Positions 1 through 11,681 of a stretch of DNA of 64,000 bases are shown here, one piece after another (within the stretch, counting starts at the first letter, position 1; every line of letters starts with the position of its first letter). The DNA lies in NCBI GenBank assembly GCA_014529385.2, contig CM043949.1:110761977-110825976 (forward strand). The letters run 5' to 3'. Under the pieces are notes generated by a model. It saw only the letters and a list, made by a program, of their open reading frames with translations, did no database searches and was not told where the DNA came from. The DNA comes from Adiantum capillus-veneris (taxonomy: Eukaryota; Streptophyta; Polypodiopsida; Polypodiales; Pteridaceae). The position numbers and the translations under genes were made by a program.

Positions 1-258
1 AAATAAGAAGCATAATTGATAGACTTGTGACATGTGTCCCTCTTTCCCCTTTTGGGAGAGCTTTAGGTATTTAAATAATTTATTTAAACTCTCATTGGAC
101 CTTTTTGTCTTCTGGCCAATAGGAATCAAGCAAGCCATTGGGCTGCTGGATGCTCATTGGACCCCTTGATGGAATGTCCAATAGTCCTCTAGGGAGCTTA
201 ATTTCTATTGATTCTATTATCAAGCATTTTTAAATTGATGAGACTAATTTTACTACTT
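1..258 (-). repeat. Family C LTR fragment
   Basis: This stretch matches, with scattered differences, the middle of the full LTR at 20,722-22,297 (its part near 21,532-21,785). It includes the shared TTTAAATAATTTATTTAAA segment and the repeated 'CTCATTGGACC' and 'CCAATAGGAAT' words. It runs in from beyond the window. Similarity stops near base 258, where an unrelated LTR begins, so this is a truncated piece. Confidence 0.8.
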
Positions 259-789
259 TGATCTTAACTCTCTTCTTCCTTAAGTATTTCAATTAGTTGA
301 TTACTTATCTATTTCTCTTGGTTAGTGTAGTGTGTGTGCACTCTTGGTCACGTCATTAGAGTTTGTGCCTAATTGTGTGCTTAAGTGTGTGAAGGTTTAA
401 GAGCCTTGAGATCAATGCCACTTGTGTGTGATGTGATTAGAGCACTTTGGTTGGCATGTGATGATTGGGGAAGCCATCTTCAATGTAATTAGTGTGTGTT
501 TTGATCATGGATGTTTGTGTTGACCGTGTTCTTGTGACTCCATAAGATTGGCAAGTCGGACTTTGGTGGACTTGATGTGTGTAGGAGTTGATAGATGAGT
601 GATTATAGTATGTTTAGAGTTAGTCTTGCCATGGCTAATCTCTACTTGCATTGGAGAGGTATTCTCTTGAATCCTCTATTTCTATTCATTTGATGCTCGT
701 GCTTCCATGCCCTAGCCGGGTTGCTGATCCACGAATTTGATAATTTTGTGTGGGTTGTGATTAGGTCGTTGCTACAACGCCTCCCAACA
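259..789 (+). repeat. LTR 3' part of an Asp-tRNA-primed retroelement
   Basis: The segment ends in CCCAACA directly before a tRNA-Asp-like primer-binding site, the expected end of a 5' LTR in plus orientation. Its left end is not defined because it meets a family C LTR fragment. The sequence is T-rich with many GTGTGTG runs and has no coding potential. The element could be of the Athila/Tat type, judging only by primer type; no coding region remains to test this. Confidence 0.55.
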
Positions 790-791
790 TT

Positions 792-812
792 TGACGCCGT
801 TGCCAGGGATCG
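792..812 (+). other. Primer-binding site (tRNA-Asp-like)
   Basis: TGACGCCGTTGCCAGGGATC differs at two positions from TGGCGCCGTTGCCGGGGATC, the usual Asp-tRNA primer site of plant Ty3/gypsy elements. It lies two bases after the presumed LTR end, where reverse transcription would start. Confidence 0.75.
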
Positions 813-2990
813 ATAACCTAAGCTAGTGAATATAGGATGTTTAGAATAGAGTAATTTCACTACTAATTTCGTTGGTTTTTGAGTGTGTGAAACTCAATTT
901 TGGTGTGATTTGATGATGTTTATGCAAGTAATTGATGCTAATTTTGAGTTATGAATACCCCAAACCCCCAATTCCACCCCCAATTTCACTAATTTCATAC
1001 TAACCCTTACTAATTTTCCTTCATTTCCATGCTAATTGTACTAATTTCATGCTAATTTTTGACTAACTTTGCTAACCTAACCGCGCTAAAATTTGAAGTG
1101 TAATGTATGTTCAATACCCTTGCAAGAGGTGGAATCATCACTCTAATCAAGTTAATTGTGCTAATTTATGTCTAATTTGATGATTTGTGTGTTTGATTTT
1201 TGGCATAGAATGGTCAATTTTGGAGCCTATTTGATGGTGCACACACTTGTGTGTGCAATGATTCGTCTTCACGTGGAGAAAAGGAATAGCTTGGAGTGTG
1301 ATTACGATGTAAGTGCACTCACTTGTTCATGTCAATTCTTGATTGATTAATGTGGTTCAATGTTGCTAATTATTTGCTAAAATTAGGTGTGTAACTCAAT
1401 TGACCTACACTTTGCACCTAATTTGATTGACTTGGAATGAAATTGATGGTCAAATTTTGACTAATGAACTTTATGTGTATCAAGATAATGCTTAATTCTC
1501 ATCACGAATTCATGTGTGTGCATAAAAATCATTGTGTGTGTAATGCACCGAAGAGGGAAAAAACTGTCAAAAATTCAAGTGTGCATGCATCTAATCTTGA
1601 GTGTGTGCATAAATAAAAATAGATGGAATTAATGATACATGAGTGTGCAATCATGTAATTGATGTGTATGCTAAGCTAATTCAATCATTGGATAAGCTTA
1701 AATGCAAAAAAAAGGACAAAATTTGAGTGTGTGTGCCCATTCAAAACCGCTTGAATTTCAATGATTGATGGTCAATTAGGGCACCCCAAATGGTTTTTGA
1801 TTATGGAATGTTCATGAAAAGTGTGTGCAATCATTATATGTGAGCCTACATGCATTGAGAATTGAGACAAATTTGATCTTTTGTGCTTAATTTTTGAGTG
1901 TGTGCATCGCTTGATGGGTAAAAATAGTGCTAATTTTTTAAGAAATTAAGCATGCATACATTTACTTACGCTTGATTGAGTTTGCAATTTGAGCATTACA
2001 ATCTGAATTGATGGATTAATTGCATAAATTTTTGGTCTAAATTTGGGTGTGTGTGCCTACTCAATGGCATTTGGTATCCAAATTGGGGATGAATAGTTGG
2101 TCTCGGTTACCAATTGTGATGATTATTAGACCTAAAGATTGGTGTGTGCATCGTTGATGATGCAAATGATATGCCAATGGGGATGATTTTGTGTAATACC
2201 ATTGTTGTGTATGTCTATTTGATTAAATATGGTAAGAATTTTGTTGATTGTGCATTTGAAAATGCCATAATCAAGTAGCCTCACAAACCAATATGACAAA
2301 CCTAAAAGGTTTGGATGATTACAACTATTAGATATGAGCAATTCAAATGCATTGATTGATACTTGGAGTGTGAATTTGCAAAAAAGAAGATTTTTTGTAT
2401 AGGATGCTTGGTTTGTAGCCATTTGAGTGTGGAAAATCCATCAAGCTTGCATTGACGAAGGGTGGTATCATGTATTACTTTTTGACTCAATTTAGAGCCT
2501 ATAAATTTGTAAATGCATAATAAATTGGATACTTCATTGAGACCAAATTTAAACCATTTTGCAAAATTGATTGAGGGACTAGGCAATAATTATGGGGGTT
2601 TAAGGTTAATTTGATGTGGGATAGTGCATTGCACCTTACTTCATTGAAATATGAGTGTGCATCAAAAGTGATTGCACTGGCGCAAAGTCCACCTACTTTG
2701 AGTCGCCAATGCTCGAGTCACTAGCACAAACCATGTAATCAACACATAGCCCTTGTTACAGTAGCATGGCCATCAATCTCATAGCATCCATTGGACATTG
2801 GCTACTTTCGGACCCAATATTTGCAAATATATCCCTTTTTGGTGAGACCCCATGACCACACACACCATCTTGACATGGGAGAACCACCTCTTATCAATTT
2901 TGTCAAAAAGAAAGAAATAAAATAAAAAACTTCCATATGGCGGCCTTCAATTTTGGCAGTGTTTGGTGTTCTCAGACCCACCGCGACCAA
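813..2990 (+). other. Retroelement leader, non-coding
   Basis: This follows the primer site and shows no convincing gene. It is AT-rich and dotted with short recurring words, mainly CTAATTT (dense near 980-1,080) and GTGTGTGCAT (throughout 1,200-2,700). That is typical of a long untranslated leader. Short open frames here have no recognisable domain. After about 2,650 the texture changes and the origin of the sequence is unknown. Confidence 0.45.
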
Positions 2991-2991
2991 T

Positions 2992-3100
<109 letters not shown>

Positions 3101-3169
3101 TTTTTGGTTGCAGATTGTGCTCGGCATTTAAAGTGGCGCTGATAGTTTTTTTTGTCCAATTGCTTGGCA

Positions 3170-3953
3170 AACCTCGAAATCTTGATCTATTAAAAGCTTA
3201 TGTTACAGAAGTAGATCAAAAGTCCCAATGGGAGAAGTACTTACCCTTAGTGGAGTATGCTTACAATAACACTGTACATACTTCCACGAGAAAAGCACCT
3301 TTTGAGGCGATAGAGGGAAGATAAAAAAGTCCCTTGCTACTCAAGGTACATGGGAAGATCTTCGCTATTGCAGATGAATATAGCCGAGACCTGCAAGAAT
3401 CTTACCTAAAGATTAAGGATGCTATATCCATATCACAGCAAAGGCAAAAGGCTGTTGCTGATAAGCACAAAAGAGCCCTAGCCTTTAAACAAAATTATTG
3501 GGTCTTGCTTAAGTTTCCCAAGGCTCGATTAAGGCACACGACGGCCCAAAATCGTATGGGACACCAAAAGTACTATGCTAAATTAGCAAAAAGGTATTAT
3601 GGCCCCTTTCAGATTCTTAGGCCAATCAATGAGATGACCTTTCAAACTAAGTTACCCAACCATTGGCTCATACACAATGCTTTTCATCTGAGCCTACTAA
3701 AGCCTTACAAAGGGGAGCCACCTCAGGAAGCAATCATTGAAGACCCACTGGAGATCGAGGAACAAGTAGAGGTGCTGCAGCGCCTGAGTCCATTCTCCGA
3801 CACGAAGACAAGGTATTACAAGGTGGTAAGACTATCCGACAATATCTTAGCAAGTTTAAAAATTATCCTTTTGAAGATGCTAGATGGATGCAAGGCATAC
3901 AACTAAAGGATAACCTAAACCTTGTCAATGCTTACAATGATTTCCTAGAGTAA
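3170..3953 (+). pseudogene. Family C integrase C-terminus and chromodomain remnant
   Basis: This is the last fifth of a Ty3/gypsy polyprotein, starting abruptly in the integrase core (LDLLKAYVTEVDQ). It continues through the linker with KYYAKLAKRYYGPFQILRPI and NHWLIHNAFHLSLLKPYKG. It closely matches the 3' ends of copies A and B but lies on the opposite strand. A TAA interrupts the frame near 3,322, and a net two-base insertion near 3,783 shifts the chromodomain out of frame. The reading then ends near 3,953. The integrase catalytic triad and everything upstream are missing. It is the pol tail of the element whose 3' LTR begins at 4,308. Confidence 0.88.
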
Positions 3954-4307
3954 GAAAATGTAAATATGTATAAATGAACAAAGTTTTTGTCCTATAAGAC
4001 TCTCTTTTTCTTTATTGTGCACAAATTTTAATAAGTATGCATGCTTAGGATCATGTTTGTGGAGACGACATCTCCCGAGCACCAAGTAGAGCTTGTCACT
4101 CTACTATGGAAGATTGATACGGACTAATGTGCAGACATGCTTGCGGCAGCTAACGCTCTCAAGCACCAAATGGACTAGTCATCCATTCTGGGAGGATGTC
4201 GTAGGGTAAAATAGGGGTCCTCTACCCGCTAGCAAACGGACTAATGACTAGGCTTTATCTTCTCTAACTCATAGTCGAGGACGACTATGATTTCAAGAGA
4301 GAGGTAA
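3954..4307 (+). other. 3' untranslated region and polypurine tract
   Basis: Non-coding sequence between the pol tail and the LTR. It is the inverse of the equivalent region at 6,081-6,439. A purine run, AAGAGAGAGG at about 4,295-4,304, lies just before the LTR start and is the likely polypurine tract that primes plus-strand DNA synthesis. Confidence 0.7.
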
Positions 4308-4504
4308 TGTCATAAAAACTAATATCTAATACTCCCAAATGATTTTCTCATGTTAAACTGATCATTTAATATGGGGAAGTACCAGGGGAGTAAAAACTAG
4401 AATATTGGTAAGGTTGCCAGACCGGTCTCTATCAAGAATCCAAAGGAGAGAAAATAGGGATCCAGTCTGCAAAAGAGCAATGTGCTTCAATGGGGCTTAA
4501 AAGA
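4308..4504 (+). repeat. 3' LTR, first part (interrupted)
   Basis: It begins TGTCATAAAAACTAATATC, the reverse complement of the far end of the full LTR at 20,722-22,297. It stops at ...CTTAAAAGA at 4,504, where a second LTR in the opposite direction starts. Sequence that would continue this LTR appears 12 kb away at 16,375, so I read the LTR as split by a nested insertion. AAAGA at 4,500-4,504 is the possible target-site duplication. Confidence 0.8.
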
Positions 4505-6080
4505 TGTAACATTTAATGGCTTAAAATCTTATGTGTAGCGGAAATTAGCATGAACATAGTGGGCATTTCATTAGAATAGATTCCTAATGAGAATTACAAG
4601 AGTGCTTGGGTGGAGAGAGCAACAAAAAGCATAACACCTAGTTAGATAGCATCGACAATACTTTCAAAAGAGAGAGCAATTAAGCTATTGACAACAGTTG
4701 AGGACCGGATTTGCATGGAGCCGGTCCCCCCTCCAAAAGGCTTTGTATTATGGTTTCTCCCATCAAGAGAGACATTGTACAATACAATTCTTTGTGTTCC
4801 TTCAATACTAGCTAGTGCAATGAAGATGGAAGCTTCATACACCAAGCAAAACACTTAATCAAACACAACTTGAATTATCCCCGTTCTCAGACCCAAGACC
4901 TCACACACCTTCGAAGATGGTGAGAGCTAGCAGGGTATGAGAGTAGATTGAGAGGAAAAAGAAGTATCTTACGAGAAAGAAGTACATCTCCTCACATAAT
5001 CACTTATATTAGCATAGCTTAGCTTAGTAATTAGCTTGGTAGAGAAGATGAGCATGCATTGAAGCTTGGCCCTTGGTTGGATTTGCATCCACATGCCAAG
5101 AGAGTGTTGATGTAGGCTTCTATCTCACAAGCTTGGAGTAGGTGATGAGCTCTCCATTAAAGCTTGGGAGGAGATAGAGTATTTTCCCTTCACACATGGT
5201 CAAGTGTGAGAGTGTGTGTGTCAATGCCAAGCAAAAATCAGCCCCCCCCTCTCTCTTGGGCGAGCCCTAGCTGCTAAATAAGTCTGGCCTTTGCCTCATT
5301 GGACCTCCCCAGGTCAAGCCAATAGGAATTAAGCAGCATAAGTGATAGCCTTTAGACATGTGTCCCCCTTTCCCCTTTTGTGAGAGCTTTAGGTAATTAA
5401 ATAATTAAACTAAACTCTCATTGGACCCCTTTGCCTCCTGGCCAATAGGAATCAGGCAAGCCATGGGGCTCCTGAATGCTCATTGGACCCCTTGGGAGAC
5501 TGCCCAATAGTCTTCTAGGAGACTTAATTCTCATTGGTTTCTTTTATTAAATGTTTTTAAGTTAATTAAACTAGATTTACTCTAGCTTAATTCTCATTGG
5601 TCCACTTCAAGGGTCTTCCAATAGGAATTGGGCACACCTTGTGGGCATCTGGCCTAGGGAGCTGACATGTGTCCCTCATTCCCTTTGTGTAAAGGGAGCC
5701 TGTGTGTGTGTGTGTGGCTTTCTCTCTCATCCCCTAGCTTTGGGGCTCGCCCCCTCCCATGTAGGGATGTAGAAAGACTTTTAGGGCACACACAAAGCAT
5801 CCAATTTTCCCTAGGGTTGACCTTTGGACACAACCTTTGAATTTTGGAAGTCTTAATGGGCTGAACCTTAGGGTCTTTTTGGCCCATTGTTTCACATGGC
5901 TCTTTTGCAGATGGCCCCCCCCTTTGGATCCCTATTTTCCCTCCTTTGGATCCCTACTGTGGCCGGTCTGCTAGCTTAACCAATATTCTAGCTTTTTCTC
6001 CCTTGGCACTTCCCCACATTAAATGATCAGTTTAATATGAGAAAATCATTTAGGAGAATTAGATATTGATTATTATGACA
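4505..6080 (-). repeat. Full family C LTR, 3' LTR of copy A
   Basis: On the plus strand it runs from TGTAACATTTAATGG to TTATTATGACA (TG...CA), 1,576 bp. That equals by my count the length of the LTR at 20,722-22,297. It lies beyond the pol end of copy A and is preceded on the minus strand by a purine tract, so it is copy A's 3' LTR. It contains a short GT run near 5,701-5,716. Relative to the piece at 11,682-12,365 it lacks 16 bases near 5,848. Confidence 0.85.
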
Positions 6081-6439
6081 TTACCTCTCTCTTGAAATCA
6101 TAGTCGTCCTCGACTATGGTGTAGAGAAGATAAAGCATATGTATGAGTCCTTTTCTTAGCGGGTAGAGGATCCCTATGTTACCCTACGACATCATTCCAT
6201 AATGGATGACTAGTCCATTTGGCGCTTGAGAGCCTGAGGCTGCCGCAAGCATGTCTGCACATTAGTCCTATCAGTCTTCCATAGTAGAGTGACAAGCTCT
6301 ACTTTGGTGTTTGGGAGACGTCGTCCCCACAAACTTGATCTTAAGCATGCATACTACTTCATTTTTGTGCACAAATAAAGAAAAAGAGAGTCTTATAAGA
6401 CAAAAATTTTTGTTCATTTTTATCATTTTGTACATTTGC
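6081..6439 (-). other. 3' untranslated region of copy A
   Basis: Non-coding segment between the gag-pol stop and the 3' LTR. On the minus strand it ends in AAGAGAGAGGTAA, the polypurine tract beside the LTR. It is almost identical to 12,366-12,724 and is the inverse of 3,954-4,307. Confidence 0.75.
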
Positions 6440-9400
6440 TTACTCTTGGGAAACATTGTAAGCATTGACAAGGTTTAGGTTATCCTTTAATTGTATGCCT
6501 TGCATCCATCTAGCATCTTCAAAAGGATAATTCTTAAACTTAATAAGATATCGTCTGATAGTCTTACCGCCTCTTAATACCTTGTCTTCATGTCGGAGAA
6601 TGGACTCGGGCTGCAGCACCTCCTCGTGGTCCTCGATCTCTGGTGGGTCTTCAATAGTTGGTTCTTGAGGTGGCTCTCCTTTGTAAGGCTTTAAGAGGCT
6701 CACGTGAAAAGCATTGTGTATGAGCCAATGATTGGGCAACTTAAGTTGATAGGCCATCTCATTGATTGGCCTAAGAATCTGGAAGGGACCATAGTACCTT
6801 TTTGCTAGTTTAGCATAGTACTTTTGGTGGCCCGTAGGATTCTTTCCCGTCGTGTGCCTTAATCGAGCCTTGGGAAACTTTAACAAGACCCAATCGTTTT
6901 CTTTAAAGGCTTGGGCTCTTCTGTGCTTGTCAGCAGCAGCCTTTTGCCTTTGCTGTGAGATAGAGATAGCATCCTTAATCTTTTGGAAAGATTCTTGTAG
7001 GTCTCGGCTATACTCATCTGCAGCGAAGATCTTCCCATGTACCTTAAGTAGCAAGGGACTTTTTGATCTTCCCTCAATTACCTCGAAAGGTGCTTTTCCT
7101 GTAGAAGTATGTACAGTGTTATTGTAAGCATACTCTACTAAGGGTAAGTACTTCTCCCATTGGGATCTTTGATCTACTTCCGTTACATAGGCTTTTAGTA
7201 GATCGAGAATAGTTAGGTTAGCTATTTCACTTTGGCCATCAGTTTGTGGATGATAGGCCGAAGAGAAGTTTAGCCTTGTTCCTAAATTCTCAAAGAGACC
7301 CTTCCAGAAATTACTGGTCATTCTAGGATCTCTATCCGACACTATGGACATTGGCAAGCCATGGTACTTGAAAATTTGTGAAATGAAGAGGGTTGCCATT
7401 TGATGGGCTTTGATAGTCTTTTTGACAGGTATAAAATGAGCTTGTTTACTGAACCTGTCTACTATCGTCCATATTCCCGTATTCCCATGGATAGACTTAG
7501 GCAATCCAAAGATAAAATCCATGGATATGCTCTCCCACGGTGAATTAGGGATTGGCAAGGGTTGAAGCAATCCAAGTTGCTTCCCTCTATCAAATTTTGT
7601 CTTTTGACATACCACACATTTGGAAACATACTCATGTATGTTCACTTTCATGGTAGGCCAATAGAAATATGTTTCAATTCCCTTTAGGGTAGACTGAATC
7701 CCTCTATGCCCCGCATATGGGGGAGCATGAGATTCATACATTACTTTCTCACGTAGTGAGTTAGTAACGCATAGTCTATTGCCATAGAGAAGATAACCAT
7801 CTTGTAAAGTAAATGGTTCTTCTTTCTTCCCTAATGCAAGGGCTGAAATCACATCTCTAAAATCGGGATCAATAGCATACTCATCTATCATTAAAGATAG
7901 ATCATTGTGAGTTGCTATGGAAACCGCATTCACTCTCGGTCGTCTTGAGAGTGCATCGGCTACTTGATTATGCTTGCCAGCAATGTGAGCAATATGAAAA
8001 TGAAATTGCGAAAGGAAATTTGCCCACCTCATTTGTTTGTCGGAGAGCTTGGTCTGCGTCATGAAGTACTTAAGACTTTGGTGATCCGTTCGCAGAATGA
8101 AAGGAGTCCCCAATAAATAGTGCTTCCATGAGTCTAAGGCATGTAGAACTGCAAGGAGTTCTTTTTCGTATATGCCTAGAGCTTGCTCAACAGGGTCGAG
8201 CCTTCGACTCTCATAGCCTATGGCGTGCCCTTCTTGGAGCAGAACAGCCCCAAGGCAATCACCACAAGCATCACATTGGACCTCAAATGGTTTTGAGAGA
8301 TCCGGTAGTGTAAGCACAGGTTGAGAGATAAGCTTTTCTTTAAGCTTTTCGAAAGCATTGTTCTCCTTAGCAGACCACGTATACCTAACATTTTTCTTTG
8401 TTAGGTCATGTAATGGTCCCGCAATTTGTGAGAACTTTTCTATGAAGCGTCTATAGTATGCACACATACCTATAAAGCTTCTTAGTTCATGAAGATTCCT
8501 TGGTTTAGGCCATCCTTTTATTACCTCTAACTTGGATGGATCCATTTGGATTCCATCTTGAGAGATAATGTGACCTAAATATTGAATCTCTTGCAAGAAA
8601 AATTCACTTTTCTTTCGATTAACATAAAGTTTATTCTCTCTTAAAACTTGAAATATTACATGGAGGTGTTGCTTGTGTTCCTCCAATGAATTAGAGTAGA
8701 TGATAATATTATCAAAGAACACTCCAGTGAAGGTTCGATGAGGCCTGAACAGCTTCTCCATCAAGAGGTTGAATGTGGCTGGTGCATTAGTCAAGCCAAA
8801 AGGCATGACAATGAATTCGTAAAGACCAAATGTAGTACGAAATGCGGTCTTTACAATGTCTTGATCAACTATCCTTATTTGATGGTAGCCACTTTTTAAG
8901 TCAATCCTACTGAAGTAGGTCGATCCTTGTAGCTTATCAAATAGGTCTTCTACCCGTGGAACGGGAAACCTATTCTTGATAGTGATCCTATTTAGTGCTC
9001 TATAGTCGACACACATAAGATATGTGCCGTCTTTCTTTTGCACTAATAGCACAAGTGAGCAAAATGGAGATGAGCTAGGCCTAACCATGCCCTTCTCAAC
9101 TAAGTCATGCACTTGCCGCATAATCTCCTCTTGTTGAGCTTGAGAAACTCTATAAGGAGGTTTGTTAGGCGGTGAACTTCCTGGAAGAAGTTCAATTGCA
9201 TGGTCGTCATTACCTCGTTTAGGAGGTAGCTCACAAGGGATGTCGTCAATAAAAACATCTTGAAACCCCTTGAGAAAATTGGATAACTCTAATTCCTTTT
9301 GGTTGCTTTTATTTTCTTTTGTTAAAGCATTAGGTTCATTTTGAGAATCTTTAACAAAAATCATGTACACGGAAATAGAGCTCTTTATTGACTTGTTGAA

Positions 9401-11389
9401 AGCTGGTGTATGTACAATGGGGATGGTGTTACCCATCTCCCTAGCATCTATATACATGTCCTTTTCCCTGAACTTAAAGGAGATTCTCCTTTCAGGAAAT
9501 TTAACATGGGCAGCCAGGCGGTCAAACCATGGTGCCCCTAGGATTACATCCTCATGCTTGAGAGGAGAGATAAAGAAGTCCTCTTTGTCCACATAGCCTT
9601 GGACATGAAGCCTCAATTTCCCGATTAAGGGAGTGACTGAAGCTTCTTGCCCCTTGAAGGCACTGTCTGCGGGTAGGATATCTCCCATCTCGTAGGATTG
9701 TATGCCTAGCTTGGTGGCTAACTCCATAGATATAAAATTGTGAGTAGAACCAGGGTCAAAGAGAATAAAAGCATCATGTTCTCTTACCTTTCCCCAAGCA
9801 TGGCATAGAGGAGATCCTTTGTGGTGAGTTTGGTGAATCTCCTCCTCTTGGATTTCAACCAAAGAAGCTCGAGGAGGATCTTGGCGGTTGTTCTTTTGGG
9901 GACAAGCGCGGTACGCATGCCCTTGTTCGCCGCACTTGAAACACCGGTTATCTTTACGATAACGCTCAAGCTCTTCAGGAGAGAGTTTATTCTTTCCTTT
10001 GTAAACTCCCTTCTCTTTAGCTTTGTTGGAATTGCCCTTAGAAGACTTTTGGACATTGTCCTTCCCCTTAGGCTCATTGGAACCCTTGTTTTCCGGGGGC
10101 TTATTATTTCTTTTACCCCCCGTTTGGAAATTGATTCGCGAGGCCACCATAGTATGGTGTATTACTGCCGATATGGTACGTGGCCTTTGGGAGTTGACAT
10201 ACTCCGCCATTTCTTCGGTTAAGCCCGCACAAAATTGTTGCTTTTGCTCTCCAAAATCCAACTTTTTGAAGACAGTGGCTTTGAGTTGTAGGTCCCAAAA
10301 CTTGTCTACATATTTGTGGATGGATTCATTGGGAGAGAGTTTTAAGCTTCGCCATTCGGTGAGTACTTTGTCTTTGGCATCGGTGGCCAAAAACTGCTTC
10401 ATAATGGAAGCTCTTAAAGCCTTCCATGTTCGTGGAGCTTCACCGTTGGCTCGTAGGCTAGACCACCATTGTCTGGCGGACTTTTGAAAGTGCATAGCTA
10501 CATGGCGTAGCTTAGAGGACTCCGTGAAGCCCTCATCTCCAAACGCCGCATCGAATTGCTGGATAAAGGCCAAAACTTTGTCTGTAGCACCGAAGGTGCC
10601 ATCATAGGTAAGGAAAGAGATGCTCTTCCCTCCCTCTTTGAATTTCTTCAGCTTGGACGACCTCTTCCATGCGGCATAGGATTTCCTATGGCCTCTTCTT
10701 TTGGATGGTTCAAAAGTTGCACCATCACTTTCTTCAGAAGATGAAGAATTTGAAGAAGGTGGAGAAGAGGGTGACCTCTTTCTCGCCTTTTTCTTGTCTT
10801 GATCTTTGTCGTCTTCACCATAGCTTTCATAAGAGGAAGAGGATGAAGAAGATGGAGAAGAGGGTGTCCTCTTTCTTGCCTTTTTCTTCTCTTGCTTTTT
10901 ATCATCCCTCTTTGAATTATGGCGTGGAGAAGAGTGTAATGGTCTTCTCCGCTTTGGTGGTGATGGAGAGCGTTTAGCCCGCCGTCTTCATGGAGCCATC
11001 TCCGCCGAGGTGGCGGGAGACTCGCTTCTTTCTCGTTCCTTCGGTGGAGGCTCTTGAGTTCTCCTTTGGGAAGGAGATGCATCATCAAGAAGTAAGTTCT
11101 TGAGCCCTTCATATGGATTCTCTTCTTCTTCCCGAATCGGAGAGAGACCTCTTTTGGTAGTCTCACAAGGAGGCTTCCTAGGTGTTCTCTCGTCATGGTG
11201 ATGAGCTTGGAGAATCCCGTGAGCACGGAGCTGCCGTTGCACTTCACTTTGGAGAGATGGATTGCCCATGGCTTGTTGAAGCCTAGAAACAAGATAGTTA
11301 ACAAGCATTGAAGCATCATTAGTAGCTTGCTCATGAGCAAAATCAAAGTTATCAACATTAATTTCACTCTCTTTAATATTGTCAGCCAT
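6440..11389 (-). pseudogene. Chromodomain Ty3/gypsy gag-pol, copy A
   Basis: One frame of 1,650 codons from the ATG at 11,389, broken only by a TGA at 10,988-10,990 (codon 134). In order: a gag N-terminus; an S/K/R-rich linker; the gag core; a CCHC zinc knuckle (CFKCGEQGHAYRAC, codons 483-496); a protease with FDPGS at about 543-547; reverse transcriptase; RNase H; integrase; a C-terminal chromodomain (about 1587-1634, with RRYLIKFKNYPFEDARW). Integrase looks complete: H1221, H1228, C1258, C1261 and D1291, D1352, E1388. Reverse transcriptase does not: FFDD reads FFDN at codons 892-895 (Asp to Asn at 8,708-8,710), and other conserved residues have changed nearby. The proteins would form the particle, copy RNA and integrate the DNA. 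As it stands the element should not be autonomous. Confidence 0.93.
10988..11389 (-). CDS. Gag N-terminal open frame (133 aa)
   Basis: The part of copy A before the in-frame TGA. It starts about 108 bases inside the primer site and contains NFDFAHEQATND and NYLVSRLQQAMGN. Both have close counterparts in the plus-strand gag at 23,808. The C-terminal half is charged and P/S/E-rich. It contains no gag core or zinc knuckle; those lie after the TGA in the same frame. It is either a gag fragment cut off by a point mutation or a short leader product joined to gag-pol by readthrough. No other function can be assigned. Confidence 0.7.
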   Translation of the reverse strand: MADNIKESEINVDNFDFAHEQATNDASMLVNYLVSRLQQAMGNPSLQSEVQRQLRAHGILQAHHHDERTPRKPPCETTKRGLSPIREEEENPYEGLKNLLLDDASPSQRRTQEPPPKERERSESPATSAEMAP

Positions 11390-11497
11390 TCTAACAACTT
11401 TTAGGTGTAAACTTTTTAGATGTACTTTGGCACTTCAAGCCCTAGTTGCTACTCCTCTTTACCCCTTTAGAAGAAGCACTCAAGCTACTGTACCCGC

Positions 11498-11510
11498 GGC
11501 TCGAATACCA
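11498..11510 (-). other. Probable primer-binding site of copy A
   Basis: On the minus strand this reads TGGTATTCGAGCC, 11 of 13 bases like the initiator-Met site TGGTATCAGAGCC. It lies 108 bases before the gag ATG, close to the spacing in the plus copy (primer site 23,699, ATG 23,808). No family C LTR end follows it, so the 5' LTR has been lost or replaced. Confidence 0.5.
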
Positions 11511-11681
11511 TTAATTGCAAGGAATAGAAGAGAGGGTCTTTCGACACCAAAACAGCACCGGCTCCTGTCAAGCTTCTAATAGCTCAATAGTGGTTAAGCC
11601 GTAGGCAAGCCCCGTAGGACTCCACTATTAAGACCATAGCTCTCGACGGTGATGCCCCGTTAACTGCACAAAGGCAGGCGC
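11511..11681. other. Unassigned segment between copies A and B
   Basis: These 171 bases sit where copy A's 5' LTR should be but do not match the family C LTR or anything else in the window. The stretch is less AT-rich than its surroundings. A possible hairpin pairs AATAGTGG near 11,586 with CCACTATT near 11,621. To the right it meets a truncated LTR at 11,682. Origin unknown. Confidence 0.4.

Noticed and set aside
1168-2586. Short frames in the leader after the Asp-type primer site
   Set aside because: No domain, biased composition, and a retroelement leader context.
9821-10487. Plus-strand frames of 133 and 154 codons inside copy A
   Set aside because: They are antisense shadows of the gag zinc-knuckle and core region.
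10648-11397. 249-codon minus-strand frame overlapping gag
   Set aside because: It is the wrong frame over copy A gag. The frame containing the 11,389 ATG continues, after one TGA, into the gag core, and its residues match the plus-strand gag at 23,808.
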